The translations under genes were made by a program, and so were the position numbers. From Paenibacillus swuensis (GTDB lineage: Bacteria > Bacillota > Bacilli > Paenibacillales > DY6): a stretch of 64,000 nucleotides of DNA. Under the pieces are notes generated by a model, which saw nothing but the letters and a program-made list of their open reading frames with translations, had not been told where the DNA came from and ran no database searches. Position 1 is the stretch's first letter. Every line of letters begins with the position of its first letter. The stretch spans positions 1,969,001 through 2,033,000 of the forward strand of contig NZ_CP011388.1 in the NCBI RefSeq assembly GCF_001644605.1, written 5' to 3'. This document shows positions 9,256 to 18,249 of the stretch, one piece after another.

Positions 9256-9968
9256 ATGAGATAAATCATCACCAACAGCCCCGAGATGAAAGCATAGGTA
9301 GCGGCGGTTTCGTGACCGTCCCCGTGGCTCTCGGGAATCAACTCTTTATACACGATATACAGCATAGCTCCTGCGGCAAAAGAAAGACCGTACGGCACCA
9401 ATCCCTCCACATATTGCGTAAGCTGGAATCCGATAAAGGCGGTTACAATTTCCACGGCACCGGTCAGCGTCGCAATGGCGATGGCGGCAAACCTGGAAAT
9501 ATTCTGGTTTACCAGAAAAAGACCTACCAGGAAGCCCTCAGGCGCATTTTGCAGACCTATGGCGAACGCAATCAAGGCGCCGAGCCCGTCTGTATTATCG
9601 GCGTAACTAACCCCGACAGACAGTCCCTCCGGCAAGTTATGCATGGTAATCGCGGTAATGATCAGCAGAGTTTTCTTGTCGATTTTATTGCCCATTTTGC
9701 TCTCAAGATCGAAGTGAGGAATGACCCTGCCTATGAGAGTCAACAGAATGACGCCCATGAAGATGCCCAAAGTAACAATCCTTAGATTAGACTCACTAAG
9801 CGCTTGGGGAATCAAGCTGAACGTGGATGCAGCCATCATAATGCCTGCCGTTAAGGCTAACAGAATATCTCTGAACCGATGCGTCGCCGAACGCATAAAG
9901 AGAACGGGCAGCGCTCCCGCTCCCGTAGCGAGGGCGGATAGTATACTTCCTAACCACATGCTTTCCAT
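9237..9968 (-). CDS. ZIP-family divalent metal transporter
   Basis: 243 residues with about eight membrane helices. Helix 4 carries HNLPEGLSVGV and helix 5 carries NAPEGFLVGL, the paired metal-site motifs of ZIP transporters, and a late ELIPESHGDG motif fits the bacterial ZupT/GufA-like branch. It would import Zn2+ or related cations across the cell membrane. ATG 9966-9968 has GGGAGG five bases upstream. No Zur-like operator was recognised before it. The 3' end overlaps the convergent AraC gene. Confidence 0.92.
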   Translation of the reverse strand: MESMWLGSILSALATGAGALPVLFMRSATHRFRDILLALTAGIMMAASTFSLIPQALSESNLRIVTLGIFMGVILLTLIGRVIPHFDLESKMGNKIDKKTLLIITAITMHNLPEGLSVGVSYADNTDGLGALIAFAIGLQNAPEGFLVGLFLVNQNISRFAAIAIATLTGAVEIVTAFIGFQLTQYVEGLVPYGLSFAAGAMLYIVYKELIPESHGDGHETAATYAFISGLLVMIYLIHWFGG

Positions 9969-10052
9969 AAAAACCTCCCTGAAACTTTAAATGATGATCA
10001 CTGCGGGTTATAATAAACATAATTTCGTTGTTACGGTTGGAGGCTCCCTGTT

Positions 10053-10964
10053 TTGAAACGTACATGGCTTGCAGATCTCTCTCTACTCTTAGTCGCTCTT
10101 GTCTGGGGAACCACGTTCGTTATCGTTCAGAACGCCATTCAGACTTTGCCCCCGTTCAGCTTTAATGCCATCCGGTTCGCCATGGCCGCGTTGATGCTGT
10201 TGGTCATGATGTTGGTGTTCTTCAGAAGCCAACTTACCGCTTTTCGGGTCGGTATGCTGCTGCCCGGGGTTTTTCTGGGATTTATGCTCTTCTGCGGTTA
10301 CGCGTTTCAAACCGCCGGTTTACTGTACACCACATCGGCCAACACCGGCTTCATTACCGGTTTGTCTGTCGTGCTTGTACCCCTGTTCGCGGTCTTCCTG
10401 CTGAAGGAACAACTGCGGATCCCATCCATACTGGGAGCCGCGGCCGCGGCAGGAGGGCTGTACTTTCTAACGCTGGGCGAGACGTTTGCGGTCAACTTCG
10501 GCGATGTCCTGGTGCTCTTATGCGCCGTCGCGTTCGCCCTGCATATTGTGTACACGGGCAAATTCGCGCCCTCGTACCCGCCGCTCCTGCTCGCGCTGAT
10601 GCAGATTGCTACCGTTGCCGTTCTCAGCAGCTTCGGCGCGCTGTTGCTTGAACCGCGCACCGCGCTTTCCACCGAGGTTCTGCTGCAACCCGATGTGATG
10701 TGGGCTTTGCTCATCACATCGCTGTTCGCCACAGCCATCGCGTTTGTCGTGCAGACCGCGTGCCAGCGCTTTACGACGCCGGCGCGGGTAGCCATTATCT
10801 TCGCGATGGAGCCGGTTTTCGCGGCTCTGACCGCTGTGTTATGGGCTGGAGAACAGCTCGGCCCGAAAGCCTTGTTTGGCTGCTTGTTAATCTTCGGAGG
10901 AATGCTGTTATCTGAATTACAACCGAATGTCCGCGCACTTTCCACCAAATCCAAATCGAGATAG
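10053..10964 (+). CDS. EamA-family (DMT) transporter
   Basis: 303 residues with ten predicted membrane helices in two EamA repeats. The start reads LLLVALVWGTTFV and the second half ends with LLIFGGMLLSEL, both typical of the drug/metabolite transporter superfamily (RhaT/YdcZ-like exporters). Substrate unknown; many family members export amino acids or metabolites. Start TTG 10053 has GGAGG nine bases upstream. The following HAD gene begins only 10 bases downstream with its ribosome site overlapping this stop, so the two are co-transcribed. Confidence 0.9.
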   Translation: MKRTWLADLSLLLVALVWGTTFVIVQNAIQTLPPFSFNAIRFAMAALMLLVMMLVFFRSQLTAFRVGMLLPGVFLGFMLFCGYAFQTAGLLYTTSANTGFITGLSVVLVPLFAVFLLKEQLRIPSILGAAAAAGGLYFLTLGETFAVNFGDVLVLLCAVAFALHIVYTGKFAPSYPPLLLALMQIATVAVLSSFGALLLEPRTALSTEVLLQPDVMWALLITSLFATAIAFVVQTACQRFTTPARVAIIFAMEPVFAALTAVLWAGEQLGPKALFGCLLIFGGMLLSELQPNVRALSTKSKSR

Positions 10965-10974
10965 GAGTTTAACC

Positions 10975-11781
10975 ATGTCTAATTACAAATTAATCACAAT
11001 TGATATTGACGATACCCTTTTGAACGATGAATTACAAGTTACGGACGGCACCAAGCAAGCGATGAAGGCCGCGATCGAACAAGGAGTTGTCGTGACACTG
11101 GCTACGGGCCGTATGTATGACTCCGCTCAGAAGATTGCCAAACAGATTAACCTCAATGTACCTCTTATTACTTACCAAGGTGCGTTAATTAAGAATCTGC
11201 TGGATGAGCAGGTATTGTACGAGCGTTATGTACCCGATGATGCGGCGGCTGAATTGTATGATTATTGTGAAGCTCGAGGGTATCATCTTCAGGTTTACAT
11301 CAACGATGTTGTGTATGCGAAGGAAGATAACCAGAAGATTAAGGATTACTGCAAATTATCCAATGTTCCTTATCGGATCGAACCGGATTTCCGCAGTTTG
11401 CTGGGACAGCCTTTTGCCAAAATGCTCATGATCGACGATCCCGAGGTATTGGACGCTATCGCCTTGGAGCTTCGTCCGTTGATCGGGGATCGGACCCATA
11501 TTACGAAATCGAAAGCCCATTACTTAGAGTTTATGCACAAAGAAGGCACAAAAGGACATGCCGTTACATTTTTGGCGAATCATTACGGACTTGAGCTCTC
11601 CCAGGTCATTGCCTTGGGCGATGCGTGGAATGATCACGAGATGATTGAAGTAGCCGGACTTGGCGTGGCTATGGGCAATGCCATTCAGCCGCTGAAGGAA
11701 GTTGCGGATTACATTACTTTATCCAACAATGAAGACGGTGTGAAGCATGTCATCGACAAGTTCATTCTGAATCCCGCATAA
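10975..11781 (+). CDS. Cof-type HAD-IIB family phosphatase
   Basis: 268 residues from ATG 10975; the earlier in-frame ATG at 10927 lies inside the transporter gene, whereas this one has AGGAG upstream. Motif I is DIDDTLLND, motif II TLATGRM, the type IIB cap follows, then K in KEGTKGHAV and motif IV ALGDAWNDHEMI. These define the Cof/YbiV subfamily, cytoplasmic Mg2+-dependent phosphatases of sugar phosphates, FMN or PLP. The exact substrate is not known. The gene ends at the start of a perfect terminator. Confidence 0.93.
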   Translation: MSNYKLITIDIDDTLLNDELQVTDGTKQAMKAAIEQGVVVTLATGRMYDSAQKIAKQINLNVPLITYQGALIKNLLDEQVLYERYVPDDAAAELYDYCEARGYHLQVYINDVVYAKEDNQKIKDYCKLSNVPYRIEPDFRSLLGQPFAKMLMIDDPEVLDAIALELRPLIGDRTHITKSKAHYLEFMHKEGTKGHAVTFLANHYGLELSQVIALGDAWNDHEMIEVAGLGVAMGNAIQPLKEVADYITLSNNEDGVKHVIDKFILNPA

Positions 11782-11827
11782 CACAAGAAAGCGGAACCCT
11801 TATCCCAAGGGTTCCGCTTTCTTGTGT
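11781..11827. terminator. Perfect 21-bp bidirectional terminator
   Basis: The arm at 11781-11801 (core GCGGAACCCTT) pairs without mismatch with 11807-11827 (core AAGGGTTCCGC) around a five-base loop. TTTCTTGTGTT on the right and its complement on the left allow it to end both the HAD gene and the convergent CysA-like gene. Confidence 0.9.
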
Positions 11828-11847
11828 TGCCTAAACCTAATCGGCTT

Positions 11848-12912
11848 CTAGATATGCACAGGCATCGGGTCTTCCTTCAACCGATTCTCCATAATCCAGC
11901 TGTCTTCATCGTTGAACAGGTAAGCTCGATGCACGAGCACTTGAACATCCTCGCCCGGCTGAAGCACATCTTTCTCCAAGGAACGGTAGGTGGTCAGGTT
12001 GTATGCGCCTACCTCCACTTCCACTTTCCATTCGCTGCCGCGGAAATGAATATGCTTAATCTTTCCTTGCTCCGTTGCGGAGGCTAGCGCGAATTCGGAC
12101 GGCTTGCCGATTTCAATATATTCAGGCCGGATTAATGCCTTCGTTCCTTCCCAATCGCCCGCATCTTCAAAACCGCGAAGATTCGAGATGTCATCCAGGA
12201 ATGTGGATTCGCCCACGAAACTTGCTACGAACGGCGTTTGCGGCTGCTTGTAAATCTCCCAAGGGGTGCCCTTCTGCTCCAACTTGCCATGATTAATGAT
12301 CATGATTTCATCCGCCACTTCAATGGCTTCCTCTTGGTCATGGGTAACGAAGATCGCAGTGATGCCCACACGCTCGATAATGTCTTTCAACCAGGTGCGC
12401 AGCTCGGAACGAATCTTGGCGTCAATGGCCGCAAAGGGCTCATCGAGCAGCAACAGCTGCGGTTCCGGAGCCAATGCGCGAGCGAAAGCCACACGCTGAC
12501 GCTGTCCGCCGGACAGTTGGTTCGGGTAGCGTTGCTCGAAGCCTTTCAACCCTGTCAGCTCCACCAGTTCTTGCACACGAGCCGTAATGTCGGCTTTCTT
12601 CTTCTTCTGAACCTTAAGTCCGAAGGCGATATTCTCAGCGACTGTCATATGTTTGAACAACGCGTAGTTCTGGAATACGAAGCCGATTCCGCGCTCTTGC
12701 GGAGGCAGATTGTTCACCTGCTTACCGTGAAAGTAGATCTCGCCGGACGTCGGCGTTTCCAAGCCGGCCAACATGCGCAGAATGGAGGTCTTGCCTCCGC
12801 CGCTGGGACCCAGAAGACCGATCAAGCGCCCCTTCTCGATCGAGAAACTTACGTCCTTGACGGCGTGAAAATTGCCGAAACTCTTATCTAAACCGCGTAC
12901 CTCAATGTGCAT
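11848..12912 (-). CDS. cysA: Sulfate/thiosulfate-type ABC importer ATPase (CysA-like), orphan
   Basis: 354 residues from ATG 12910-12912 (GGGAG upstream). It has Walker A GPSGGGKTS, signature LSGGQRQR, Walker B LLLLDEPFAAID and an FVTHDQEEA switch. About residues 235-350 form a TOBE-like regulatory domain. IRPEYIEIG and the overall order match CysA ATPases that energise CysTW permeases for sulfate uptake. No permease or binding-protein gene is next to it, so it must partner with proteins encoded elsewhere. A good promoter lies upstream (13022-13051) with an ATAGGAATTG motif between promoter and gene, a candidate sulfur-regulatory site. Confidence 0.8.
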   Translation of the reverse strand: MHIEVRGLDKSFGNFHAVKDVSFSIEKGRLIGLLGPSGGGKTSILRMLAGLETPTSGEIYFHGKQVNNLPPQERGIGFVFQNYALFKHMTVAENIAFGLKVQKKKKADITARVQELVELTGLKGFEQRYPNQLSGGQRQRVAFARALAPEPQLLLLDEPFAAIDAKIRSELRTWLKDIIERVGITAIFVTHDQEEAIEVADEIMIINHGKLEQKGTPWEIYKQPQTPFVASFVGESTFLDDISNLRGFEDAGDWEGTKALIRPEYIEIGKPSEFALASATEQGKIKHIHFRGSEWKVEVEVGAYNLTTYRSLEKDVLQPGEDVQVLVHRAYLFNDEDSWIMENRLKEDPMPVHI

Positions 12913-12987
12913 CACGAACACTCCCGTCCATTCGAATCCGCTGCGCAACATCTGTTCGGCAGCAAGTATTTTCTATATTATTTATAA

Positions 12988-13051
12988 CAATTCCTATTAA
13001 GTTACTGGGGATTATATCAATATTCTAACGGAAAGTCTGCTTCCCAGTCAA
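12988..13051 (-). promoter_or_regulatory. Promoter and operator-like motif of the cysA-like gene
   Basis: On the minus strand, -35 TTGACT (13046-13051) and -10 TAGAAT (13022-13027) are 18 bases apart. About 20-30 bases downstream of the expected start site is ATAGGAATTG (12988-12997). The same ten bases occur upstream of lysW at 62791-62800. Position after the promoter suits a repressor. A CymR-type cysteine regulator is possible but not shown. Confidence 0.6.
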
Positions 13052-13156
13052 TACCGACTTAGTAATTTATGAGAAAATATAATGGCTGTCGAAAGAAAAA
13101 TTTATATAACCTATTCCTGTCACTGCTTATGTGTGATTGACTATCCTTTTCTCGCC

Positions 13157-13182
13157 AAAAAAAATCCGGCGGAGTCCGCCGG
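13157..13182 (-). terminator. Terminator of spo0M
   Basis: On the minus strand CCGGCG-GACTC-CGCCGG (13166-13182) is followed by ATTTTTTTT (13157-13165). Confidence 0.85.
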
Positions 13183-13196
13183 TTTCTTGTAATTCA

Positions 13197-13973
13197 TTAA
13201 TTCGCGTGTAAGCGAATAATTTCTTCAAGTTTTCTGCCTACAGCCGATGTTCCTTGAGCCAATTCCTGGTTGGTGAAGTAAACCTTCTGTTTCCGTTCAT
13301 CCATATCCATGGCCTCTTCCAGGAAGCTTGCCAAGCCGCGAGCTTTGCGATCCACCTCGATTACGACCTCGACGCCGTTTTCACTTGGAAAAAAAATCAG
13401 ATCAATCTCATCCAACTTGCCCCGATAAGCACCGCTAGGATAGTACTCGAATTCTTGCACGAAAGGCAAGCGGCCTTGGTAACGACGATTATATTCATTC
13501 TTCGCAGCACGAAGCATAAATCCCAAGTCGGTCATGGCTTCCAGCACCGTCTTCACATTCGCTTGGGGCACCACTTCAACATGATCGTTATCCGTAGGAT
13601 CCACAGCGCTTTGCACATCCAGTCCGGTACGAATCCAGACAGGCGTGCGTCCCAGGGTCAGCGGAGTTTCCAACGGCAGAGTGAATGTGAAAGGAATGTC
13701 TCGTTTCTCCTGTGGATTTAAAGTGAATCCCTGCGCCACTTTAAATTTGGCTATTGTAGCCGTTTCCGTTACTTTATGATCATTAGATTCACGAATATAC
13801 TGCGTCATCAGGTGCAGATAGATGGTGTCGATTTGTTGTTCCACATTGCCGCCCTCTATGTGTACCGTTCCTTCCACTAACGCACCCGGCGTTAGCTGCG
13901 ATGTAGCCAAGCGAGTATCAACTTTCGCGTTCCCAATTCCAATACTTGCTAGCATACGGTTAAAAAATGACAT
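13197..13973 (-). CDS. spo0M: Sporulation-control protein Spo0M
   Basis: 258 residues, the normal length of Spo0M, with the arrestin-like beta-sandwich N-terminal half (MSFFNRMLASIGIG, then TPGALVEGTVHIEGG) and a C-terminal half ending in EVDRKARGLASFLEEAMDMD. Spo0M is a cytoplasmic protein that affects the phosphorelay and early sporulation and has been linked to cell-division proteins in Bacillus. The start follows GGGAGATGGAGAC. It is a single gene with its own terminator. Confidence 0.93.
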   Translation of the reverse strand: MSFFNRMLASIGIGNAKVDTRLATSQLTPGALVEGTVHIEGGNVEQQIDTIYLHLMTQYIRESNDHKVTETATIAKFKVAQGFTLNPQEKRDIPFTFTLPLETPLTLGRTPVWIRTGLDVQSAVDPTDNDHVEVVPQANVKTVLEAMTDLGFMLRAAKNEYNRRYQGRLPFVQEFEYYPSGAYRGKLDEIDLIFFPSENGVEVVIEVDRKARGLASFLEEAMDMDERKQKVYFTNQELAQGTSAVGRKLEEIIRLHAN

Positions 13974-14123
13974 GTCTCCATCTCCCCTAACCTAATTTTA
14001 CGGACCTCTTTACTATATAGGATGCACCAGTCTCTTGGCAAAAAAAAATGCCTCTACCACCATACCGTCCAGGTCTGATTGTACAAGCATTTCTCCACTT
14101 TACAGCTTTCTCGCATTACAGTG

Positions 14124-14705
14124 TTAGGACAGACCTCTGCACAGAAATTTCACATGCTCCCGGGCGGTCAGCTCAATCTGATCATATGGGATCGTGCCGT
14201 GAACATGATGCGTTACAAATCCGTGCATGGACAGGAATAAATAATATGCATAATTATTGGCCTTATCACATGTACGTCCTGAGGCTTCCCATACCAAAGA
14301 AGAGAATCTTTCATACAATAGGCGCTGCTCCGGTTCCGAATATTTCTTAAGGTCGGCATCCGCGATCAAGAACATGATTTCATAATGATTTGGGTACTCC
14401 AGTCCAAACCGGATGAACTTCAGCATGATCATCTCAAGCCGGGTCATGCCTTGCTCGGGCGCTTCCGTCAGCACATCCGACAGCAACTTGTTGAGCAGGA
14501 TATAGTCTTGAGCTACAAGCGCGCAGAACAGCTCCGCCTTGTCCTTGAAGTGATAATAAAGAGACCCGTGACTGTATCCCAGCTCCTGCCCGATACAGCG
14601 CATTGATACTTCCCTGTAGCCTTTGGTGGCGAATAAATTACGCGCCACTTCCATGATGCGAAACCTGCTTAGTTCCTGATCCACTGCCTTTCTGGCCAAT
14701 CCCAA
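14124..14705 (-). CDS. TetR-family transcriptional regulator
   Basis: 193 residues. The N-terminal helix-turn-helix reads ATKGYREVSMRCIGQELGYS with HGSLYYHFKDKAELF, the TetR/AcrR signature (residues about 20-65). The C-terminal part is helical and ligand-binding, resembling the TetR_C_13-like group. The start is TTG 14703-14705 with GGGAG 11 bases upstream; a second TTG at codon 3 is an alternative. No divergent target gene is adjacent (YigZ is upstream on the same strand), so the regulon is unknown. Confidence 0.88.
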   Translation of the reverse strand: MGLARKAVDQELSRFRIMEVARNLFATKGYREVSMRCIGQELGYSHGSLYYHFKDKAELFCALVAQDYILLNKLLSDVLTEAPEQGMTRLEMIMLKFIRFGLEYPNHYEIMFLIADADLKKYSEPEQRLLYERFSSLVWEASGRTCDKANNYAYYLFLSMHGFVTHHVHGTIPYDQIELTAREHVKFLCRGLS

Positions 14706-14859
14706 TCACTCGCTTTCTCCCGCCGATTTCGTCCGATTGTCGTTCCGTCGTCTGGTATAAGTTCGTTCATGATGAGGTCAGAATACAACCTTTATATTTG
14801 TTACAATATATCATAAATCGCTTTTTGGGGCGATAGTTTTTTCGTATAATTATTAATTA

Positions 14860-15486
14860 TTATGTATAAAAATATTTTATAGCTCCCTTCGTCAGCGCGC
14901 CTTGTCCTTGTGTCAAATCGGTCATCCACGCACAGAAAGCATCCGTATCCTCGGCGAGCGGCAGACATGAAATCATGACCTTATCGGTGAACTCTGTTTC
15001 CCCTGTTCGGACGCCGCGATTCCTCAGCTCATTCTCCAATTTACCCAGCCACGTGTATTCCACTTCTACCCTTACCTCCTGATGCAATACCATCTCAATC
15101 GGCCCCGCGGCTTCAATTGCGGCCACAGCTCCGTCGGTATAGGCGCGTACCAGCCCTCCGGCTCCCAGCATAATACCGCCAAAGTACCTTGTGACCACAA
15201 TGACGGTATTCTTCAATCCCTGATGCTTCATAACTTCAAGGATCGGCTTGCCTGCGGTTCCGTTTGGTTCGCCATCGTCGGAGGCCTTCTGAAACTGATC
15301 CCGTTCGCCGATTAGATAGGCCGAGCAGTTGTGGGTTGCATTCCAATGCTTCTTCTTGATCTCCTCAATGAATTGGAGCGCGTCTTCCTCGGTCTCAACC
15401 GGTTTAGCTTGTCCGATGAAACGGGATTTCTTAATGATGATTTCTTGTTCTCCTTGTTGTAACACAGTTTTGTATTGGTGCAGCAT
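14860..15486 (-). CDS. YigZ/IMPACT family protein
   Basis: 208 residues, the usual length for bacterial YigZ (YvyE in Bacillus). The N-terminal half has the UPF0029/Impact core with ATHNCSAYLIG, SDDGEPNGTAGKPILEVM and RYFGGIMLGAGGLVRAY; the C-terminal half is the DUF1949 ferredoxin-like domain. The structure resembles EF-G domain IV, and a role in translation or proteolysis control has been proposed for the family, without a settled function. The start has AGGAGA six bases upstream. Confidence 0.92.
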   Translation of the reverse strand: MLHQYKTVLQQGEQEIIIKKSRFIGQAKPVETEEDALQFIEEIKKKHWNATHNCSAYLIGERDQFQKASDDGEPNGTAGKPILEVMKHQGLKNTVIVVTRYFGGIMLGAGGLVRAYTDGAVAAIEAAGPIEMVLHQEVRVEVEYTWLGKLENELRNRGVRTGETEFTDKVMISCLPLAEDTDAFCAWMTDLTQGQGALTKGAIKYFYT

Positions 15487-15604
15487 GACAATTCTCCTTT
15501 ACTTTGCGAATAAAATTTGTTGCTTGATGATTGTTTCTTGATGAGTATCGCTTGATAAAGCGTGCTTATTTCAATGCCAAGTATTGAATGGTATTTCAGC
15601 GCGG

Positions 15605-16567
15605 ATGCTGGGTTATCCCGAAGAATCAGGTGTAAATTATCTTAAAATTTTTTTGAAAAATTCACTTGAAACCAAACTATTTTATTGGTATTATATAACA
15701 TACACAGAACATTAGTTCGTATTTTGAAAGCAGGGGTGAGGATTGTGTCCATCAGTGAAGTGACTTTCGATCAATTTAAGCGTAAGTATCATAATGCAGC
15801 TTCATGCCTGCCAATCCTGATCACTACCAAGTGGCGCAACGGGTACCGTTGCCCCAGGTGCAATTGCTGTATTGCCACTATCATAACAACGCGCCGATTG
15901 CCTCTGTATGAATGCCGGAATTGCAAGTACCAAGCTTCCCTTCTCGTAGGGACTATTATGCAAGGAAGCCGTACTTTACTTCATAAATGGTTTCAAGCTT
16001 TATTTCTTATAGCTAACCCTTGGCTTCCATTAATGCGGTTCAACTAGCAACCATCATTCAAGTCACTTATAAGACGGCTTGGTTAATCCTTCACAAGCTT
16101 CGCCACGCGATTCAACAAGGAGATGCGGGAAAGCTGCTTACAGGACTTGTCGAAGTAATCTCTGCTGAATACAATCCTTGTAATTTCCATATTAAAGGCT
16201 TTAAGACGATCCGGAACGAGCAGCCATTTGTTGGGGAGCTTCTCTTAACTTCTATGGTGAGGTTTCATATGTCAAGTTAAAGCATGTTTTTATACCGAAA
16301 AATCATCCTAACAAAGAGCTTAGTTATTGGGATAAATTCTCTATTTCCTTCATTTCATACTTCTATAGTTCCTTCTCAACAAGCTACTTCAAGTCCTTCA
16401 TGTCATAATTTTCTAATTCTTTTTTTTCCTAAACAATCTCTGGTTGTTTGTTCCCCAGTTTCATGCATACATAATTTCCTTGTTTATATTTAATCTTTAT
16501 TACCTTTCTTAAAAGCATACTCCAGTTCTTACTCTCAAAAAACTGAGGGATGGGGATAACCCAGCAT
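15605..16567 (+). mobile_element. Degenerate IS1595-like element with 15-bp inverted repeats
   Basis: A 963-base element ends in perfect inverted repeats: ATGCTGGGTTATCCC at 15605-15619 and its complement at 16553-16567. Inward of each, TCAG follows at the same distance, a pattern shared with the second element at 36.3-37.6 kb (core GGTTATCCC, six bases, TCAG). Inside lies a frameshifted transposase-like gene lacking its 3' third. I found no clear target-site duplication. It sits between yigZ and pgi and does not break either. Confidence 0.85.
15745..16408 (+). pseudogene. Broken IS1595-like transposase
   Basis: Starting at GTG 15745, the reading resembles the intact 303-residue protein at 36520-37431: TFDQFKRKYHNAASC, a zinc ribbon with CPRCNCC and CRNCK, then GTIMQGSRTLLHKWFQALFL. 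A frameshift near 16015-16025 moves the homology to the next frame (INAVQLATIIQVTYKTAWLI), and a second one near 16230 moves it to the third (ASLNFYGEVSYVKLKHVFIP), which stops at 16408. The last 100 or so residues, including the LDELSFRV region, are missing. The position of the first DDE aspartate (GLVEV followed by ISAEY) is already changed, as in the intact copy. Confidence 0.88.
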
Positions 16568-16646
16568 TCTGATATGAGCAGGAACAATCCACCCCACGAG
16601 AAGTCCAACGCTAAAATCGACCAATATTATACATTTTTTATATATG

Positions 16647-16675
16647 AAAAAGCAGCCCACCCTCTGGTAGACTGC
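16647..16675 (-). terminator. Terminator of pgi
   Basis: On the minus strand GCAGTCTACC pairs with GGTGGGCTGC (two G-U pairs) around AGAG and is followed by TTTTTC. Confidence 0.88.
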
Positions 16676-16704
16676 CTCCTCCTATGCTATATCAGACCGG
16701 TATA

Positions 16705-18060
16705 TTATTGATTCAGTCTGGACTCCAGCTCCGCTTTCTCTTTCTCAAAGCCCGGTTTGCCCAGCAAGGCGAACATATTCTTCTTATAAGCTTCAACTCC
16801 CGGTTGGTCAAACGGATTCACGCCCATCAGATAACAGCTGATTCCGCATGCTTTCTCGAAGAAGTATACCATGTACCCGAAGGAGTACGGGGAGAAATCA
16901 GGTAATGTCACGATCAGGTTCGGCACGCCGCCGTCCGTATGCGCGAGCATCGTTCCCTGGAAAGCTTTTTTGTTGACAAAATCCATTGTTTCGCCGCTCA
17001 GGAAGTTCAGGCCGTCCAGATTCTCGGAATCAGTCCCGATCTGTATCTGCTCGTTGACCTTATCAATCTGGATTACCGTTTCGAACAGGTTACGCGTACC
17101 TTCCTGGATGAATTGACCCATGGAATGCAGATCTGCGGAGAAATCAACCGAAGCAGGATAGATCCCTTTGCCGTCCTTGCCTTCACTCTCACCGAAGAGT
17201 TGCTTCCACCATTCCGATACATAATGCATCGATGGCTCGTAATTTACAAGGATTTCAATCGCTTTGCCTTTGCGATACAACGCGTTTCGTACCGCAGCAT
17301 ATTGGTAAGCCTGGTTTTCCGCAAGATTCGGGTTCGCGTACTCTTTCTCCGCGTCCGCCGCGCCCTTCATCATCGATTCGACGTCGATACCCGCTGTTGC
17401 AATCGGCAGAAGGCCTACCGCCGTTAGCACCGAGTATCTGCCGCCCACATCATCCGGAATCACGAACGTTTCGTAGCCTTCCGCATCCGCCAAAGTCTTC
17501 AACGCGCCTTTAGCCTTGTCCGTAGTGGCATAGATCCTTTTACGCGCTTCTTCTTTACCGTATTTCTTCTCGAGCAATTCACGAAAAATACGGAATGCGA
17601 TCGCCGGTTCCGTGGTCGTTCCGGATTTGGAAATGACATTCACCGAGAAATCCTTGCCTTCAATTGCTTGAAGAAGATGTGTAATATAAGTCGAGGAAAT
17701 ATTGTTTCCCGCAAAATAAATCTCCGGCGTCTTGCGCTGCTCTTTAGTCAATACGTTATAGAACGAGTGAGACAGCATTTCCAACGCAGCCCGCGCGCCC
17801 AGATAAGAGCCTCCGATACCCACTACGATTAACACATCGGAATCGCCTTGAATTTTCTTGGCCGAAGCTTGGATACGTCCGAATTCTTCCTTATCGTAAG
17901 CCGAAGGCAGGTTAACCCACCCTAGGTAGTCACTGCCTGCGCCTGTTCCGTTATGTAATTGATCATGAGCCGCTTTCACTTGGTCGGTAAGGTAATCCAC
18001 CTCGTGTTGTCCAATGAAAGACAAAGCCTTGCTATAGTCGAATTGAATTGTTGATGACAT
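16705..18060 (-). CDS. pgi: Glucose-6-phosphate isomerase
   Basis: 451 codons including the stop from ATG 18058-18060, chosen over a longer open frame because AGGAGGT lies nine bases upstream. It interconverts glucose-6-phosphate and fructose-6-phosphate in the cytoplasm. Family motifs are [34 protein letters not shown], the [17 protein letters not shown] signature, and the catalytic-base region [13 protein letters not shown] with K in GVEAYKKNM near the end. Length matches Bacillus Pgi. Its own terminator follows; the upstream gene is divergent. Confidence 0.97.
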   Translation of the reverse strand: MSSTIQFDYSKALSFIGQHEVDYLTDQVKAAHDQLHNGTGAGSDYLGWVNLPSAYDKEEFGRIQASAKKIQGDSDVLIVVGIGGSYLGARAALEMLSHSFYNVLTKEQRKTPEIYFAGNNISSTYITHLLQAIEGKDFSVNVISKSGTTTEPAIAFRIFRELLEKKYGKEEARKRIYATTDKAKGALKTLADAEGYETFVIPDDVGGRYSVLTAVGLLPIATAGIDVESMMKGAADAEKEYANPNLAENQAYQYAAVRNALYRKGKAIEILVNYEPSMHYVSEWWKQLFGESEGKDGKGIYPASVDFSADLHSMGQFIQEGTRNLFETVIQIDKVNEQIQIGTDSENLDGLNFLSGETMDFVNKKAFQGTMLAHTDGGVPNLIVTLPDFSPYSFGYMVYFFEKACGISCYLMGVNPFDQPGVEAYKKNMFALLGKPGFEKEKAELESRLNQ

Positions 18061-18249
18061 GTAATCATTACCTCCTGTTATCTTTAATTCGCCTTTGAGG
18101 CGCCGATTCTCCGATAGCTCGGACAAATTCACATAGCCATATACTACTTCAAAACAGGCATGAACACAAGTGAACACATTCACAATCTGATCCTGGGAAC
18201 ATTCCCAATTTCACTGACAAAATGGTACAATAGTCTGGGGTGATGGCAC

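Noticed and set aside
12238-12891. 217-codon ORF opposite cysA
   Set aside because: All ABC ATPase motifs are on the minus strand; the plus frame has no support.
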